A stretch of DNA of 33,228 nucleotides from contig CANQWM010000034.1 of the NCBI GenBank assembly GCA_947627535.1, forward strand, positions 1 to 33,228. Reading direction: 5' to 3'. Shown here piece after piece: positions 7,137-15,788 of this stretch; position 1 is the stretch's first letter; the number at the start of each line of letters is the position of its first letter. Position numbers and translations under genes: made by a program. This DNA is from an uncultured Acetatifactor sp. GTDB taxonomy: Bacteria; Bacillota; Clostridia; Lachnospirales; Lachnospiraceae. The notes under the pieces are model-generated. The model did not search any database. It saw nothing but the letters and a program-made list of their open reading frames with translations, and was not told the DNA's origin.

Positions 7137-8885
7137 ATGGCATTCGACGGCGTTACCATAGCAGGCGTAGTATCGGAATTAAAAAAAACACTGATCGGCG
7201 GAAGGCTCTCCAAGATCACCCAGCCGGAGGAGGACGAACTGCTTCTTACCGTGAAGCAGCCTGACGCCCAGTACCGGCTTCTTCTCTCAGCGAATGCGTC
7301 CCTGCCGCTGATCTACCTGACAGAAACCAATAAACCCAGCCCTCTGTCCGCCCCCAATTTCTGTATGCTGCTGCGCAAGCATCTTCAGAACGGCCGTATC
7401 ACGGAAATCACCCAGCCCGGTCTGGAGCGCATTGTCCGCATTACCGTGGAACATCTGGATGAAATGGGCGATCTGCGGAGCAGAACTCTTGTAATCGAAA
7501 TCATGGGGAAACACAGCAACATCATCTTCTGCGGCGAAGACAACGTGATCATCGACAGCATCAAACATATTTCAGCGGCCGTGAGCTCCCTGCGGGAAGT
7601 CCTGCCCGGCAAGCCCTATTTTGTAGCCGACACACAGCATAAGCAGGACGCCCTTCAGACAGACGAGTCCGCGTTTCGCACCGCCCTCGCCGCTAAACCT
7701 GCGCCCGTGTACAAAGCCCTGTACGGCAGTTTTACGGGCATCTCTCCCGTTCTGGCCCAGGAATTATGCCATCGCGCAGGAATAGACGCGGACCTGCCCA
7801 CGGCTGGTTTGGATGAGGACGCCTGGAAACGGCTGGCGAAGGTTTTTCTTGAGATGGCGGAGGATATCCGCTGTGAGCGCTTTTCCCCCTGCATCGCCTA
7901 TTCCGGTTCCCATCCCGTGGAATTTGCGGCACTGCCGCTTACCATGTACCTGTCTGGCGCGGATTCCTGTAAGGCATTTCCCTCCATGTCCGTTCTCCTG
8001 GAAAGCTATTACATGGAAAAGAACACGCTCACCCGCATCCGCCAGAAGTCCGCGGATCTTCGGCGTATCGTGCAGACTGCCCTGGAACGGAACGTGAAAA
8101 AATACGATTTACAGGTGCAGCAGATCCAGGAGACCGAAAAACGGGAGACCTACCGCATCTACGGCGAACTGCTGAACACATACGGCTATGGCTGCCCTAC
8201 GGGCGCAAAGTCTCTGGAAGCAGTAAATTATTACAACAACGAAACCGTAAACATTCCTCTGGATCCCACCCTCACTCCATCGGAAAACGCCAAACTCTAC
8301 TTTGAAAAATACGGGAAGATGAAACGCACCTTTGAGACGCTCACGGAACTGACCAGGGAAGTGAAGGCGGAAATCGACCATCTTGAGTCGATCAGCGCAT
8401 CCCTTGACATCGCCTTAAGGGAAGAAGACCTGGCGCAGATCAGAGACGAGCTTGCCGACAGCGGCTACCTCCGCAGAAAAAGCGGCGCGAAAAAGCAAAA
8501 GATCACCAGCCGGCCCTTCCACTACCTCTCCAGCGACGGGTTCCACATCTATGTGGGAAAAAACAATTACCAGAACGACCAGCTGACCTTCCAGACTGCC
8601 TCCGGAAACGACTGGTGGTTCCACGCAAAGCACATGCCCGGTTCCCACGTGATTGTAAAAATTGGGAACGCCCGGGAGCTGCCGGACCGCACCTTCGAGG
8701 AAGCCGCAAGGCTGGCCGCCTATTATTCAAAGGGCCGGGAGCAGGAGAAGGTGGAAATCGACTATGTCCAGAAAAAGCATGTAAAAAAGCCCGGAGGGGC
8801 AAAACCGGGCTTTGTCGTCTATTACACCAACTTCTCCATGGCCATCGACAGCAACATCCAGGGAATCCAAAAACTGGAGGATTGA
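7137..8885 (+). CDS. rqcH: Ribosome quality control protein RqcH (NFACT/Rqc2 family)
   Basis: RqcH binds obstructed 50S subunits carrying peptidyl-tRNA and directs C-terminal alanine tailing that marks stalled chains for degradation. Older annotations call it fibronectin-binding protein FbpA. The 582-aa protein has the NFACT-N domain from MAFDGVTIAGVVSELK onward, a helical middle section (about 270-440), and the C-terminal NFACT-R (DUF814) domain with SSDGFHIYVGKNNYQND and GNDWWFHAKHMPGSHVIVK. The ATG at 7137 has AAGGAGA eight bases upstream; any longer form would start inside the promoter. In B. subtilis the same gene (yloA) also lies next to yloC-remA-gmk-rpoZ, so the neighbourhood is conserved although it is divergent here. 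Confidence 0.95.
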   Translation: MAFDGVTIAGVVSELKKTLIGGRLSKITQPEEDELLLTVKQPDAQYRLLLSANASLPLIYLTETNKPSPLSAPNFCMLLRKHLQNGRITEITQPGLERIVRITVEHLDEMGDLRSRTLVIEIMGKHSNIIFCGEDNVIIDSIKHISAAVSSLREVLPGKPYFVADTQHKQDALQTDESAFRTALAAKPAPVYKALYGSFTGISPVLAQELCHRAGIDADLPTAGLDEDAWKRLAKVFLEMAEDIRCERFSPCIAYSGSHPVEFAALPLTMYLSGADSCKAFPSMSVLLESYYMEKNTLTRIRQKSADLRRIVQTALERNVKKYDLQVQQIQETEKRETYRIYGELLNTYGYGCPTGAKSLEAVNYYNNETVNIPLDPTLTPSENAKLYFEKYGKMKRTFETLTELTREVKAEIDHLESISASLDIALREEDLAQIRDELADSGYLRRKSGAKKQKITSRPFHYLSSDGFHIYVGKNNYQNDQLTFQTASGNDWWFHAKHMPGSHVIVKIGNARELPDRTFEEAARLAAYYSKGREQEKVEIDYVQKKHVKKPGGAKPGFVVYYTNFSMAIDSNIQGIQKLED

Positions 8886-8894
8886 TCCCGCTCT

Positions 8895-10559
8895 TTACCG
8901 CAGCAGCCGGGTCTTTTTCGCTACCTTTACCAGAAGATACCCCTTTGGCATGGCTCTCAGATCCCGCTCCGTCACGCCGCGCAGCAAAAGCAGCATGACA
9001 AAATACACGCACGCTCCCAGTATCACCGCCACGACCACCGCAAGCTTCGGCGACGCGGTCAGCAGCATCAGCGTCTCATAAACCGCCCAGGCAGCCGCCC
9101 CCATGATTCCCGCCGCAAGAGCCGGGATCACAAAGGTCCTCTTCACTTCCTGCCGGTATCCCACCGCCCTTCTCACCGCCCTCTGGTTCAACAGGCACAT
9201 GGTCCCGGCATACACGGTATTGGCAATGGCAATCCCGTACAGATCAAGCTTCGTAAAAAAGAGAAGGCATACGGCCGTCACGGTCTGTACCGCCAGCGCG
9301 ATCCCCGCGTTGACAATGGGCGCATTCAGCTTTCCCAGTCCCTGCAGCACCTGACTGTTCAGGGTAGACAGCGCATAAAAAACCACCGACGGCGCCAGCG
9401 CCATCAGAAATCCCGTCGCCAGATTTTCCGCTTCCCCGGAGTTGGAAAAGAACAGCAGGCCAGTCACCGGTCTTGCCAGCACAAACAGACCCACCGCGCA
9501 GGGAATGGAGATCAGCATGGTTGTCTTGGACGCCAGCCCGATGGTATGTCTTACGCCCTTCTCGTCCCCCGCGGCAGTCAGCTGCGCCACCGACGGAAGC
9601 AGCGCCGCGGCCATGGCGGAAGCAAAGGCCAGCGGAATGTTGGAGATCGTCTGCGCCTGTCCGGAAAAAATCCCCCACCTTGAAGAGATCTCCACCCCGC
9701 TCACATCCCTGACGCCCGGCAGCAGCTTCGTGTACACGGTGGTGTTCACGGTTCCGCTCAGATTATAGACCGCCGTGCTTAAGATAAAAGGGGTTACAAC
9801 GCCTGTGATGGTCCTTACCATGCTGCCCCAGGAATCCACCTCCCTGTGTCTGTCCCTGCGGATCCGGCCGTGTATGATCTCCCGGTTGAGCATATAGATC
9901 CCCGTCATGAAAAGCAGCGCCGTCAGAACGCCGGCGCCGGTTCCCAGCGCGCTTCCGATGGCGCCGAAGGTAGCGCGCTTCACCTGCCCGGCTTCGTCCG
10001 CCGGAACCTCGAGACCGCCCATCGCCCCCCGGATCAGCAGATAAGCCGCTCCCACGGTGACAACGGCGTTGGCGATCTGTTCCAGGATCTGGGAGACGGA
10101 AGTCTGCGCCATACTTTTGTGGGCCTGAAAATACCCCCGCAGCACCCCCAGAATCCCATAGATAAAGATCGTGGGCGCAAAGGTCCGAAGCACGGGGACC
10201 GTCTCCTTCGCCACGAAAAGCCCGGCGCCGAAAAAAAGAAACAGGCTGGCAACGCCCCCCACAACGAGCACATATCCCAGCGCGCAGAGAAAAAACCTGT
10301 GAGCGTTCCGGTATTCTTTCACCGCCAGCTTCTGTGCAATGACCTTTGAAATAGCGGAGGGAATACTGTAGGAGGAGATCAGCAGGATAATGGTGTAATA
10401 GGGGTAGGCGGTCTGGTAATACCCAAGCCCCAGATCTCCGATGACAGCATGCATAGGGCTCCTGTAAAGGAGCCCTATGATTCTGCTGATGATCCCGGCC
10501 GCAGCCAGGATCCCAGCCTGCGCGATTAAATTGCCGCTTCCGTTTTTCTTGTCAGACAT
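8895..10559 (-). CDS. Polysaccharide/lipid flippase of the SpoVB-MurJ superfamily
   Basis: Integral membrane protein of the MVF/MOP flippase superfamily (polysaccharide biosynthesis, SpoVB-like), which moves lipid-linked glycans across the membrane. The 554-aa sequence has about 14 hydrophobic segments; the N-terminal part ISRIIGLLYRSPMHAVIGDLGLGYYQTAYPYY and the later GVDISSRWGIFSGQAQTISNIP-like region (here GVEISSRWGI) resemble SpoVB and related Firmicutes proteins. In B. subtilis SpoVB acts in spore cortex synthesis; whether this copy is sporulation-specific cannot be read from the sequence. The start at 10559 lies four bases after the glgA stop, so it is cotranscribed with glgA. It converges on rqcH with a nine-base gap and no visible terminator. 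Confidence 0.88.
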   Translation of the reverse strand: MSDKKNGSGNLIAQAGILAAAGIISRIIGLLYRSPMHAVIGDLGLGYYQTAYPYYTIILLISSYSIPSAISKVIAQKLAVKEYRNAHRFFLCALGYVLVVGGVASLFLFFGAGLFVAKETVPVLRTFAPTIFIYGILGVLRGYFQAHKSMAQTSVSQILEQIANAVVTVGAAYLLIRGAMGGLEVPADEAGQVKRATFGAIGSALGTGAGVLTALLFMTGIYMLNREIIHGRIRRDRHREVDSWGSMVRTITGVVTPFILSTAVYNLSGTVNTTVYTKLLPGVRDVSGVEISSRWGIFSGQAQTISNIPLAFASAMAAALLPSVAQLTAAGDEKGVRHTIGLASKTTMLISIPCAVGLFVLARPVTGLLFFSNSGEAENLATGFLMALAPSVVFYALSTLNSQVLQGLGKLNAPIVNAGIALAVQTVTAVCLLFFTKLDLYGIAIANTVYAGTMCLLNQRAVRRAVGYRQEVKRTFVIPALAAGIMGAAAWAVYETLMLLTASPKLAVVVAVILGACVYFVMLLLLRGVTERDLRAMPKGYLLVKVAKKTRLLR

Positions 10560-10563
10560 GCCC

Positions 10564-12009
10564 TTAACCAATCAGCCAGTCATACATTTCCTGATATTTC
10601 GCGGCAGACACGTGCCAGGAAAAGTCCGCCGCCATCGCTCTGTCAACCAGCTTGTTCCACTCCCGCTTTCTATCATAATAGATATGCTCGGCATAGCGGA
10701 TTGTATTCAACATTTCGTGGGCATTGTAATTCGTAAAGCTGAATCCTGTTCCGGTACTCTCATACTCGTTGTAGGGCTGTACAGTATCCTTCAGGCCGCC
10801 GGTCTCCCTCACGATGGGGATGGTTCCGTACCGCAGAGCCATCAGCTGGCTTAAACCGCAGGGCTCAAACAGCGAAGGCATCAGGAACGCATCGCAGGCC
10901 GCATAGATCTTGTGGGACAGGGCATCGGAATAATAGATGTTGGCCGATACCTTGTCATTATACTTCCAGTCAAAGTGCCGGAACATATTCTCATATCGCT
11001 CTTCGCCGGTTCCCAGCACCACAAGCTGGATATCGTCCTGGCAGAGTTCATCCATCACGTACGCTACCAGATCCAGTCCCTTCTGGTCTGTCAGTCTGGA
11101 GACGAGGCCGATCATCATCTTCTTCTCATCCTGGCAAAGCCCCAGCTCCCGCTGGAGGTCCTTCTTGTTCTTGCCCTTTTCCTTCCGGAAATTCACCGCA
11201 TTATAAGGGTAGGGAATGTGCTGATCCGTCTGGGGGTCAAAATCCGTATAGTCGATTCCGTTGACAATTCCCCGCAGGTCGCCGCTTCTCGCCCTCAGAA
11301 GTCCGTCCAGCCCCTCGCCGTAGAAGGGGGTCTTGATCTCCTCCGCATATGTATCGCTCACCGTAGTCACGGCGTCCGCATAGACGATCCCGCCTTTCAG
11401 CAGATTTGCGTCCTTATAGGCTTCCAGCTTGTCGGGTGTAAAATAATACTCGGGCAGCCCCGTAATATTCTGGACCGTCTTGGTATCCCATTTCCCCTGG
11501 AATTTCAGGTTGTGTATGGTAATGACAGACTTGATCCCGCGGAAGAAATCGCCGTCGTGGAAACGTTCCTTCAGATAAACAGGAATCAGTCCGGTCTGCC
11601 AGTCGTGACAGTGGATCACGTTGGGACAAAACCCGATCACCGGCAGGGCGGAGAGCACAGCCTTGGAAAAGAACGCATACCGCTCGATCTCCCATCTGGG
11701 ATCGTCGGTGTACGGCTTCGGCCCGCTGAAATAGCTCTCGTTGTCAATAAAATAGTAGTGTACGCCCTCTTCCTCGGCTTCCAGGATGCCGACATAGACG
11801 CTTTTCCAGTTGAAATCCAGATAAAAATGGTTCACATAACGCATTTTATCCTTCATCTCCTGCTTCATGCAGTCATATTTTGGAATGATCACTCTCACGT
11901 CAAAATACCTTTTATCAATGCATTTCGGCAGTGAACCCACCACGTCGGCCAGGCCGCCTGTCTTGATAAACGGTACTCCCTCAGATGCCGCAAACAAAAT
12001 ATTTTTCAT
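10564..12009 (-). CDS. glgA: Glycogen synthase (ADP-glucose type, GT5)
   Basis: Transfers glucose from ADP-glucose to glycogen. The 481-aa protein has the GT5 ADP-glucose motif KTGGLADVVGSLP at 16-28, the HCHDWQTGLIPVYLK-type segment (here IHCHDWQTG), and the C-terminal MPSLFEPCGLSQLMALRYGTIPIVRETGGLKDTV region with the catalytic-site glutamate and the STGTGFSF motif. A start five codons earlier is possible, but the ATG at 12009 has GGAGGGG at ideal spacing. Other glg genes are not in the window; its operon partner is the SpoVB-like flippase. The promoter at 12051-12079 carries an inverted repeat that may be an operator. Confidence 0.95.
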   Translation of the reverse strand: MKNILFAASEGVPFIKTGGLADVVGSLPKCIDKRYFDVRVIIPKYDCMKQEMKDKMRYVNHFYLDFNWKSVYVGILEAEEEGVHYYFIDNESYFSGPKPYTDDPRWEIERYAFFSKAVLSALPVIGFCPNVIHCHDWQTGLIPVYLKERFHDGDFFRGIKSVITIHNLKFQGKWDTKTVQNITGLPEYYFTPDKLEAYKDANLLKGGIVYADAVTTVSDTYAEEIKTPFYGEGLDGLLRARSGDLRGIVNGIDYTDFDPQTDQHIPYPYNAVNFRKEKGKNKKDLQRELGLCQDEKKMMIGLVSRLTDQKGLDLVAYVMDELCQDDIQLVVLGTGEERYENMFRHFDWKYNDKVSANIYYSDALSHKIYAACDAFLMPSLFEPCGLSQLMALRYGTIPIVRETGGLKDTVQPYNEYESTGTGFSFTNYNAHEMLNTIRYAEHIYYDRKREWNKLVDRAMAADFSWHVSAAKYQEMYDWLIG

Positions 12010-12025
12010 CAAAAGCCCCTCCACG

Positions 12026-12071
12026 GAATTAATCTATCGCCTACAAAAACATTATACATCAAGATTAATTC
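12026..12071 (-). promoter_or_regulatory. 10-bp inverted repeat at glgA promoter
   Basis: GAATTAATCT at 12026-12035 and AGATTAATTC at 12062-12071 are perfect inverted copies, 36 bases centre to centre. One arm lies in the -35/-10 spacer and the other just past the likely transcription start, a placement typical of a repressor operator or an RNA stem in the leader. Confidence 0.45.
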
Positions 12072-12079
12072 GGTGGAAA
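12051..12079 (-). promoter_or_regulatory. glgA promoter
   Basis: Minus-strand TTTCCA (12074-12079) and perfect TATAAT (12051-12056) with a 17-base spacer, about 40 bases upstream of the glgA start. Confidence 0.65.
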
Positions 12080-12118
12080 GTATTTTCTTTCAGCCGCATG
12101 AATCCATTTCCCAGGACA

Positions 12119-12155
12119 GACGCCAAAAAGAAGGGAGACGCCCGGAAAGAAGGGA
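12119..12155. repeat. imperfect tandem duplication of 18-19 bp
   Basis: GACGCC-N-AAAGAAGGGA-type unit at 12119-12136 is repeated at 12137-12155 with one inserted base and two changes, in the gap between the Spo0A-like gene and glgA. On the minus strand this follows the Spo0A-like stop codon; it does not form a convincing terminator. Confidence 0.5.
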
Positions 12156-12167
12156 CGTCCACCGGAC

Positions 12168-12689
12168 TCAGACTTTGTAGGAAAGCCGGATTCTGTCCGC
12201 GATCAGCGCTATAAACTCGGAGTTTGTAGGTTTCCCCTTTCCCGTGTCTATGGTATAGCCGAAAAGCGCGTCCAGCGTTTCCATCCGCCCCCTGCTCCAG
12301 GCGACTTCAATGGCATGGCGGATCGCCCGCTCCACGCGGCTGGGCGTGGTCTGAAACCGTTTCGCAATGGTGGGATAGAGAATTTTTGTGATGGAACTGA
12401 TCATACCCGGATCTTCCACCGACATCATGATCGCCTCCCTCAGGTACTGGTAGCCTTTGATATGCGCGGGAACACCGATCTCGTGGATCATGTTTGTCAC
12501 ATCCTGCTCCAGATCCCGGATCACAAGCTCCTGCTTCTGCTGTTCATGAGGCGCCTTCGCCGTGTCCGCGCTCTTTGCGGAAGGGACCGTTATCATGATC
12601 TGAAACTCCTTGTCAGCATTCATCAGATCGCCCAGTATCTTATATATTTTTTCGTTGTCCTTTGTAGCCGTAATGTTTAACTGTTCCAT
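12168..12689 (-). CDS. Stand-alone Spo0A C-terminal DNA-binding domain protein
   Basis: Putative transcription factor with the Spo0A effector domain but no receiver. Residues 65-173 match the Spo0A C-terminal domain nearly end to end: [30 protein letters not shown], the recognition-helix region [20 protein letters not shown] (115-134), and [17 protein letters not shown]. Residues 1-64 are unrelated to a CheY fold, with no phosphoacceptor aspartate set, and are rich in charged residues and Gln. The ATG at 12689 has GGGAGGT six bases upstream; an in-frame ATG at 12743 with GGAAGG nearby would add 18 residues. Since phosphorylation cannot relieve inhibition here, it may bind 0A boxes constitutively or compete with Spo0A. 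Monocistronic, own promoter. Confidence 0.85.
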   Translation of the reverse strand: MEQLNITATKDNEKIYKILGDLMNADKEFQIMITVPSAKSADTAKAPHEQQKQELVIRDLEQDVTNMIHEIGVPAHIKGYQYLREAIMMSVEDPGMISSITKILYPTIAKRFQTTPSRVERAIRHAIEVAWSRGRMETLDALFGYTIDTGKGKPTNSEFIALIADRIRLSYKV

Positions 12690-12788
12690 CAAACTACCTC
12701 CCTGGCATAAATCGTTCTTTTTCGGTGGCAGCCATCGCGTCATTTTCCTTCCTTTCGTGCTTAGCCTTCAAAATCAGTCACCTTTTAC

Positions 12789-12818
12789 ATTATAAAAGAT
12801 AAATATTTGATACGGCAA
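12789..12818 (-). promoter_or_regulatory. promoter of the Spo0A-like gene
   Basis: Minus-strand TTGCCG (12813-12818) and TATAAT (12789-12794) with an 18-base spacer, 100 bases upstream of the gene. A TGTCGCA sequence on the minus strand at 12859-12865 differs by one base from the 0A-box core TGTCGAA and lies upstream of the -35, so autoregulation is conceivable but weakly supported. Confidence 0.6.
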
Positions 12819-12915
12819 CTGTATTTCATCGCACTTTTCGTTTACAATCGCCAAAATATGCGACAATATCCTCTATTTTTTCTCCTTTCCCCATAATTCC
12901 GTAAAAAATTACAAG

Positions 12916-14529
12916 TCATATCTCCCTGATCCTCTGGCGGAGCGTCAGGATCATCCCCGGCGGTACGCTGAGCTCATCGATCCCCATTTTAAGAAAGCGC
13001 TCCGTAAAGGCCGTATCCGCCGCGATCTCTCCACAGATTCCCACCTGGATCCCCGCCGCATGCGCATTTTTCACAGTCATCTCCACCAGCCGGAGCACCG
13101 CGATGCATTCCGGGTCCCGAAAGCGTTCCAGCGTGTCGTTCTGTCTGTCCAGAGCCAGTGTATACTGGGTAAGGTCGTTGGTTCCCACACTGAAAAAATC
13201 TACCTCCCTGGCAAGCTGATCGCTTAAGAGGGCGGCGGCAGGCGTCTCGATCATAATTCCCGTGGGGACCCTGTCCGCGAACCGCACCCCTTCCCTCTCC
13301 AGCTCCCGCCTGACCTGCTGTTCCAGCGCGCGAAGGCTTTGTACTTCTTCTACAGAGGTAATCATGGGATACATGATGCCAAGCTTTCCGTAAAGTCCCG
13401 CGCGGTAAAGTGCCCGCAGCTGTGTCTTCAAAAGCTGGGGCCTCTCCAGTCCAAGACGGATGGCGCGCATTCCCATCGCGGGATTTTCTTCTTTCTCCGT
13501 CGCAAGCCAGGGCACACGTTTGTCTGCGCCGATGTCAAATGTCCGGATGACCACTTCCCGTCCCCCCATCCGCTGGAGCGCCTGCCTGTAAAAGAAAAAC
13601 TGGCTTTCCTCGTCCGGTGCAGCCGCACTGTCCAGATACAGGACCTCGCTGCGCAGAAGGCCGATTCCTCCCGCGTCGTTCGCCACGGCTGCTTCCACAT
13701 CCGCAAGGCTGCCCGCGTTGGCAAAGAGCTTAATCCTCTTTCCGTTCCTTGTGATATCCTTTTTCCCCTTCAGTTTCTGGAGCATTTCCCGATGGCGCTC
13801 CGATTCCCGTTTCTTTTCCTCCATGGCGGAAAGCGTCGCCTCGTCCGGGTCGATATAGAGCGTACCGGTAAATCCGTCCACCACGGCGAGCTTTCCGCTG
13901 CACTCCGGCCCCAGCCCGGGCCCCAGCTTCATCACCGACGGCAGGCCCATGCTTCTTGCCAAAACCGCGGTGTGCGAATGTGTGCTGCCCCTGCCCAGCG
14001 CAAATCCCAGTACGCCCTCGGAAAGCTGGGCGGCCTGGCTGGGCAGAAGGTCTTCCGCCGCCAAAATAAAAGGCTCCCCCGGTCTTTCCGGGATCCCTGC
14101 GCTGCCCCTCAATGCCGCCAGAAGACGGCCGGCCACGTCCTGCACGTCCCCCGCCCTCTCCCGGACATAAGCGTCCTCCACGGCCTCAAGCTCCTCCGCG
14201 ATTCGTTTTCCCGCTTCCTGCACCGCATATTCCGCATTTACGCTCTCTTCCCGGATCATCCTCCGCACGGCGCCCGAAAATTTCTCGTCCGTGAGCAAAA
14301 GCTCCTGCACCTGGAAAATAGCGGCGTTTGCCTCTCCCACGGTCCTGATGCTCCGCTCATACAAGTCCGCGAGCTGCCGTCTGGCCGTCTGGATCGCCGT
14401 TTCATACCGCTGAAGCTGCGCCTGGCAGTCTTCTACGACAAGCCGCGGCGTCTCGTGATTCCCGCCGTAATACACCAGTCTTCCGATACAGATATCCCGA
14501 TATACCCCTTTCCCCTGAAGCGTAACCAT
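12916..14529 (-). CDS. ptsP: PTS enzyme I (phosphoenolpyruvate--protein phosphotransferase), variant
   Basis: Transfers phosphate from PEP to HPr. The 537-aa protein has the N-terminal HPr-binding helical region (about 30-145), the swivelling phosphohistidine domain with active His186 in GSTHSHTAVLARSMGLPSV, and the C-terminal PEP-binding barrel with MIETPAAAL, FFSVGTNDLTQYTLALDR and CGEIAAD (catalytic Cys). The histidine motif reads STHSH where classical enzyme I has GGxTSH, and the protein is some 35 residues shorter than E. coli enzyme I. No HPr gene or EII components are nearby, so this may be a paralogue rather than the main ptsI. The start has AGGAAAGG upstream. It lies 119 bases after the nuclease gene. 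Confidence 0.88.
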   Translation of the reverse strand: MVTLQGKGVYRDICIGRLVYYGGNHETPRLVVEDCQAQLQRYETAIQTARRQLADLYERSIRTVGEANAAIFQVQELLLTDEKFSGAVRRMIREESVNAEYAVQEAGKRIAEELEAVEDAYVRERAGDVQDVAGRLLAALRGSAGIPERPGEPFILAAEDLLPSQAAQLSEGVLGFALGRGSTHSHTAVLARSMGLPSVMKLGPGLGPECSGKLAVVDGFTGTLYIDPDEATLSAMEEKKRESERHREMLQKLKGKKDITRNGKRIKLFANAGSLADVEAAVANDAGGIGLLRSEVLYLDSAAAPDEESQFFFYRQALQRMGGREVVIRTFDIGADKRVPWLATEKEENPAMGMRAIRLGLERPQLLKTQLRALYRAGLYGKLGIMYPMITSVEEVQSLRALEQQVRRELEREGVRFADRVPTGIMIETPAAALLSDQLAREVDFFSVGTNDLTQYTLALDRQNDTLERFRDPECIAVLRLVEMTVKNAHAAGIQVGICGEIAADTAFTERFLKMGIDELSVPPGMILTLRQRIREI

Positions 14530-14648
14530 ACCTTATCCTTTCCTTCTCTCCCGACGACCTCCGGTTAGCAGGCCCATATTTTTCAACAACGGTTTCCGCT
14601 GTCCCCAGCATGTCGAAACACAATCCCCTTTCAGCGCGCTGTGGCTTT

Positions 14649-15653
14649 TTACGGCTTACAGCGTCCGCAGGGCTCATACCCCCTGTCGATGACCTCCTGC
14701 CTGCTGCCGACGAACACTTCTTTATTTTCGTCCTTGATATCCCGGACGCTTTCACAGGATTCCCTGTGGAACTTCTTCGTATTGGTATTCAAAAAATAGA
14801 CGGTTTGGACATCTTTTTCAACGGAATCGGGCGGCACGCTTTCTTCCGCATCCGGAAAACCAAAGGAGTCCTCCGTGGCCAGCCGGCTTTCCCCGTCACT
14901 GTAAGAGATCTCTATCCCCGGCTGGACATTAAAGGCATAGATGCAGAAACAGATTCCTTCTCCTTTATCTTCAACGGAATACGCTTCCATCAATACGCCC
15001 CGGGCCACCAGCTCCTTCTCCGCAAATACGGGCGTCACCCGGTAAAGCACATGATTTCCCGTTTCTTTTACATAGGACGCCACCCGGTTTTCAAAAGGCA
15101 GCATTCCCTCAACATTCAGATACCTGGTTCCCGTGATCAGATTTCTTTCGTTGGCGTTTTCTCCCGCCAGTTCAAAGGCGATAAGGTGACACCGGTTGTA
15201 CAGGTAATTTCCCTCCACAACACCGCTGTATTTTACAAGATGCCAGCCGGAGGGTTTCACCTGCCCGATGGACCCCCGCTCCTCCCGCGGCAGAGTAACC
15301 GGCGAAATATTCGCGAAGGCCGGGCCGCACCTTCCCAGCCCGTCCAGCTCTGCATATTTTTCAAATTCATCCGTGCCGATCTCACTGTCCGTAAAAAAGG
15401 GCACATTCCCATTGATCTCACAGCAGGGCTCTCCGGAATAGGAAAGAGCCAGCACCGTGTCCAGCAAATCCGCCCCTGCGCCGGGGCTGCCGTCCGCCTG
15501 CTCCCTTCCGTCCGGGCCGACGGGATCCACACTCTGCACAAAAGCCGCGGGTTCCGACCCGTCAGTTCCCGTGGGGCTGTCACCGGCATAAGCCCACGCC
15601 AGTCCCAGGAGCACTACAAGCAGCACCGGCAGCATCCGCCCTGATCTTTTCAT
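14649..15653 (-). CDS. Exported DNA/RNA non-specific endonuclease (EndA/NucA type)
   Basis: Secreted or membrane-anchored nuclease; relatives degrade external DNA or process DNA during transformation. From the start chosen (334 aa), residues 7-22 are a hydrophobic signal/anchor. The nuclease core carries YNRCHLIAFELAGENANERN (152-171) with presumed catalytic His156 and the metal-ligating Asn in ENANERNLITGTRYLNVEGM. A C-terminal segment (about 285-334) with KKFHRESCESV and EPCGRCKP resembles the small Ada-type/nuclease-tail zinc module. The frame is open to 15788, but the promoter at 15720-15748 lies inside that extension, so the ATG at 15653 is preferred. Presence of comEA and comEC in the window makes a link to DNA uptake plausible. 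Confidence 0.87.
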   Translation of the reverse strand: MKRSGRMLPVLLVVLLGLAWAYAGDSPTGTDGSEPAAFVQSVDPVGPDGREQADGSPGAGADLLDTVLALSYSGEPCCEINGNVPFFTDSEIGTDEFEKYAELDGLGRCGPAFANISPVTLPREERGSIGQVKPSGWHLVKYSGVVEGNYLYNRCHLIAFELAGENANERNLITGTRYLNVEGMLPFENRVASYVKETGNHVLYRVTPVFAEKELVARGVLMEAYSVEDKGEGICFCIYAFNVQPGIEISYSDGESRLATEDSFGFPDAEESVPPDSVEKDVQTVYFLNTNTKKFHRESCESVRDIKDENKEVFVGSRQEVIDRGYEPCGRCKP

Positions 15654-15719
15654 CTGTTCACGCCATCCCTGTCTTCTCTCTTTTTCCTTTTGCCAGAACG
15701 CACAAGCTTTCCATTTCCC

Positions 15720-15748
15720 AGTATAGCAAAAGCAAAACCTGCTTTCAA
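15720..15748 (-). promoter_or_regulatory. nuclease gene promoter
   Basis: Minus-strand TTGAAA (15743-15748) and TATACT (15720-15725), one mismatch each, 17-base spacer, 67 bases before the nuclease start at 15653. It excludes the longer in-frame start at 15788. Confidence 0.7.
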
Positions 15749-15788
15749 TGATTTCTTCCCCCTGGAGCTGCATAGGATTTCTCTCCAT

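Noticed and set aside
12100..12167. Terminator after the Spo0A-like gene
   Set aside because: T-rich runs are present on the minus strand, but the preceding GC-rich repeats do not pair into a stable hairpin; the signal is better described as a short tandem duplication.
12780..12880. 31-codon minus-strand frame starting at a TTG behind AAAGGAG, upstream of the Spo0A-like gene
   Set aside because: The spacing from the Shine-Dalgarno to the TTG is too long and the frame runs through the promoter.
14611..14617. TGTCGAA, a perfect 0A-box core, upstream of ptsP
   Set aside because: A seven-base motif is expected by chance several times in 33 kb, and it is not placed at a recognisable promoter.
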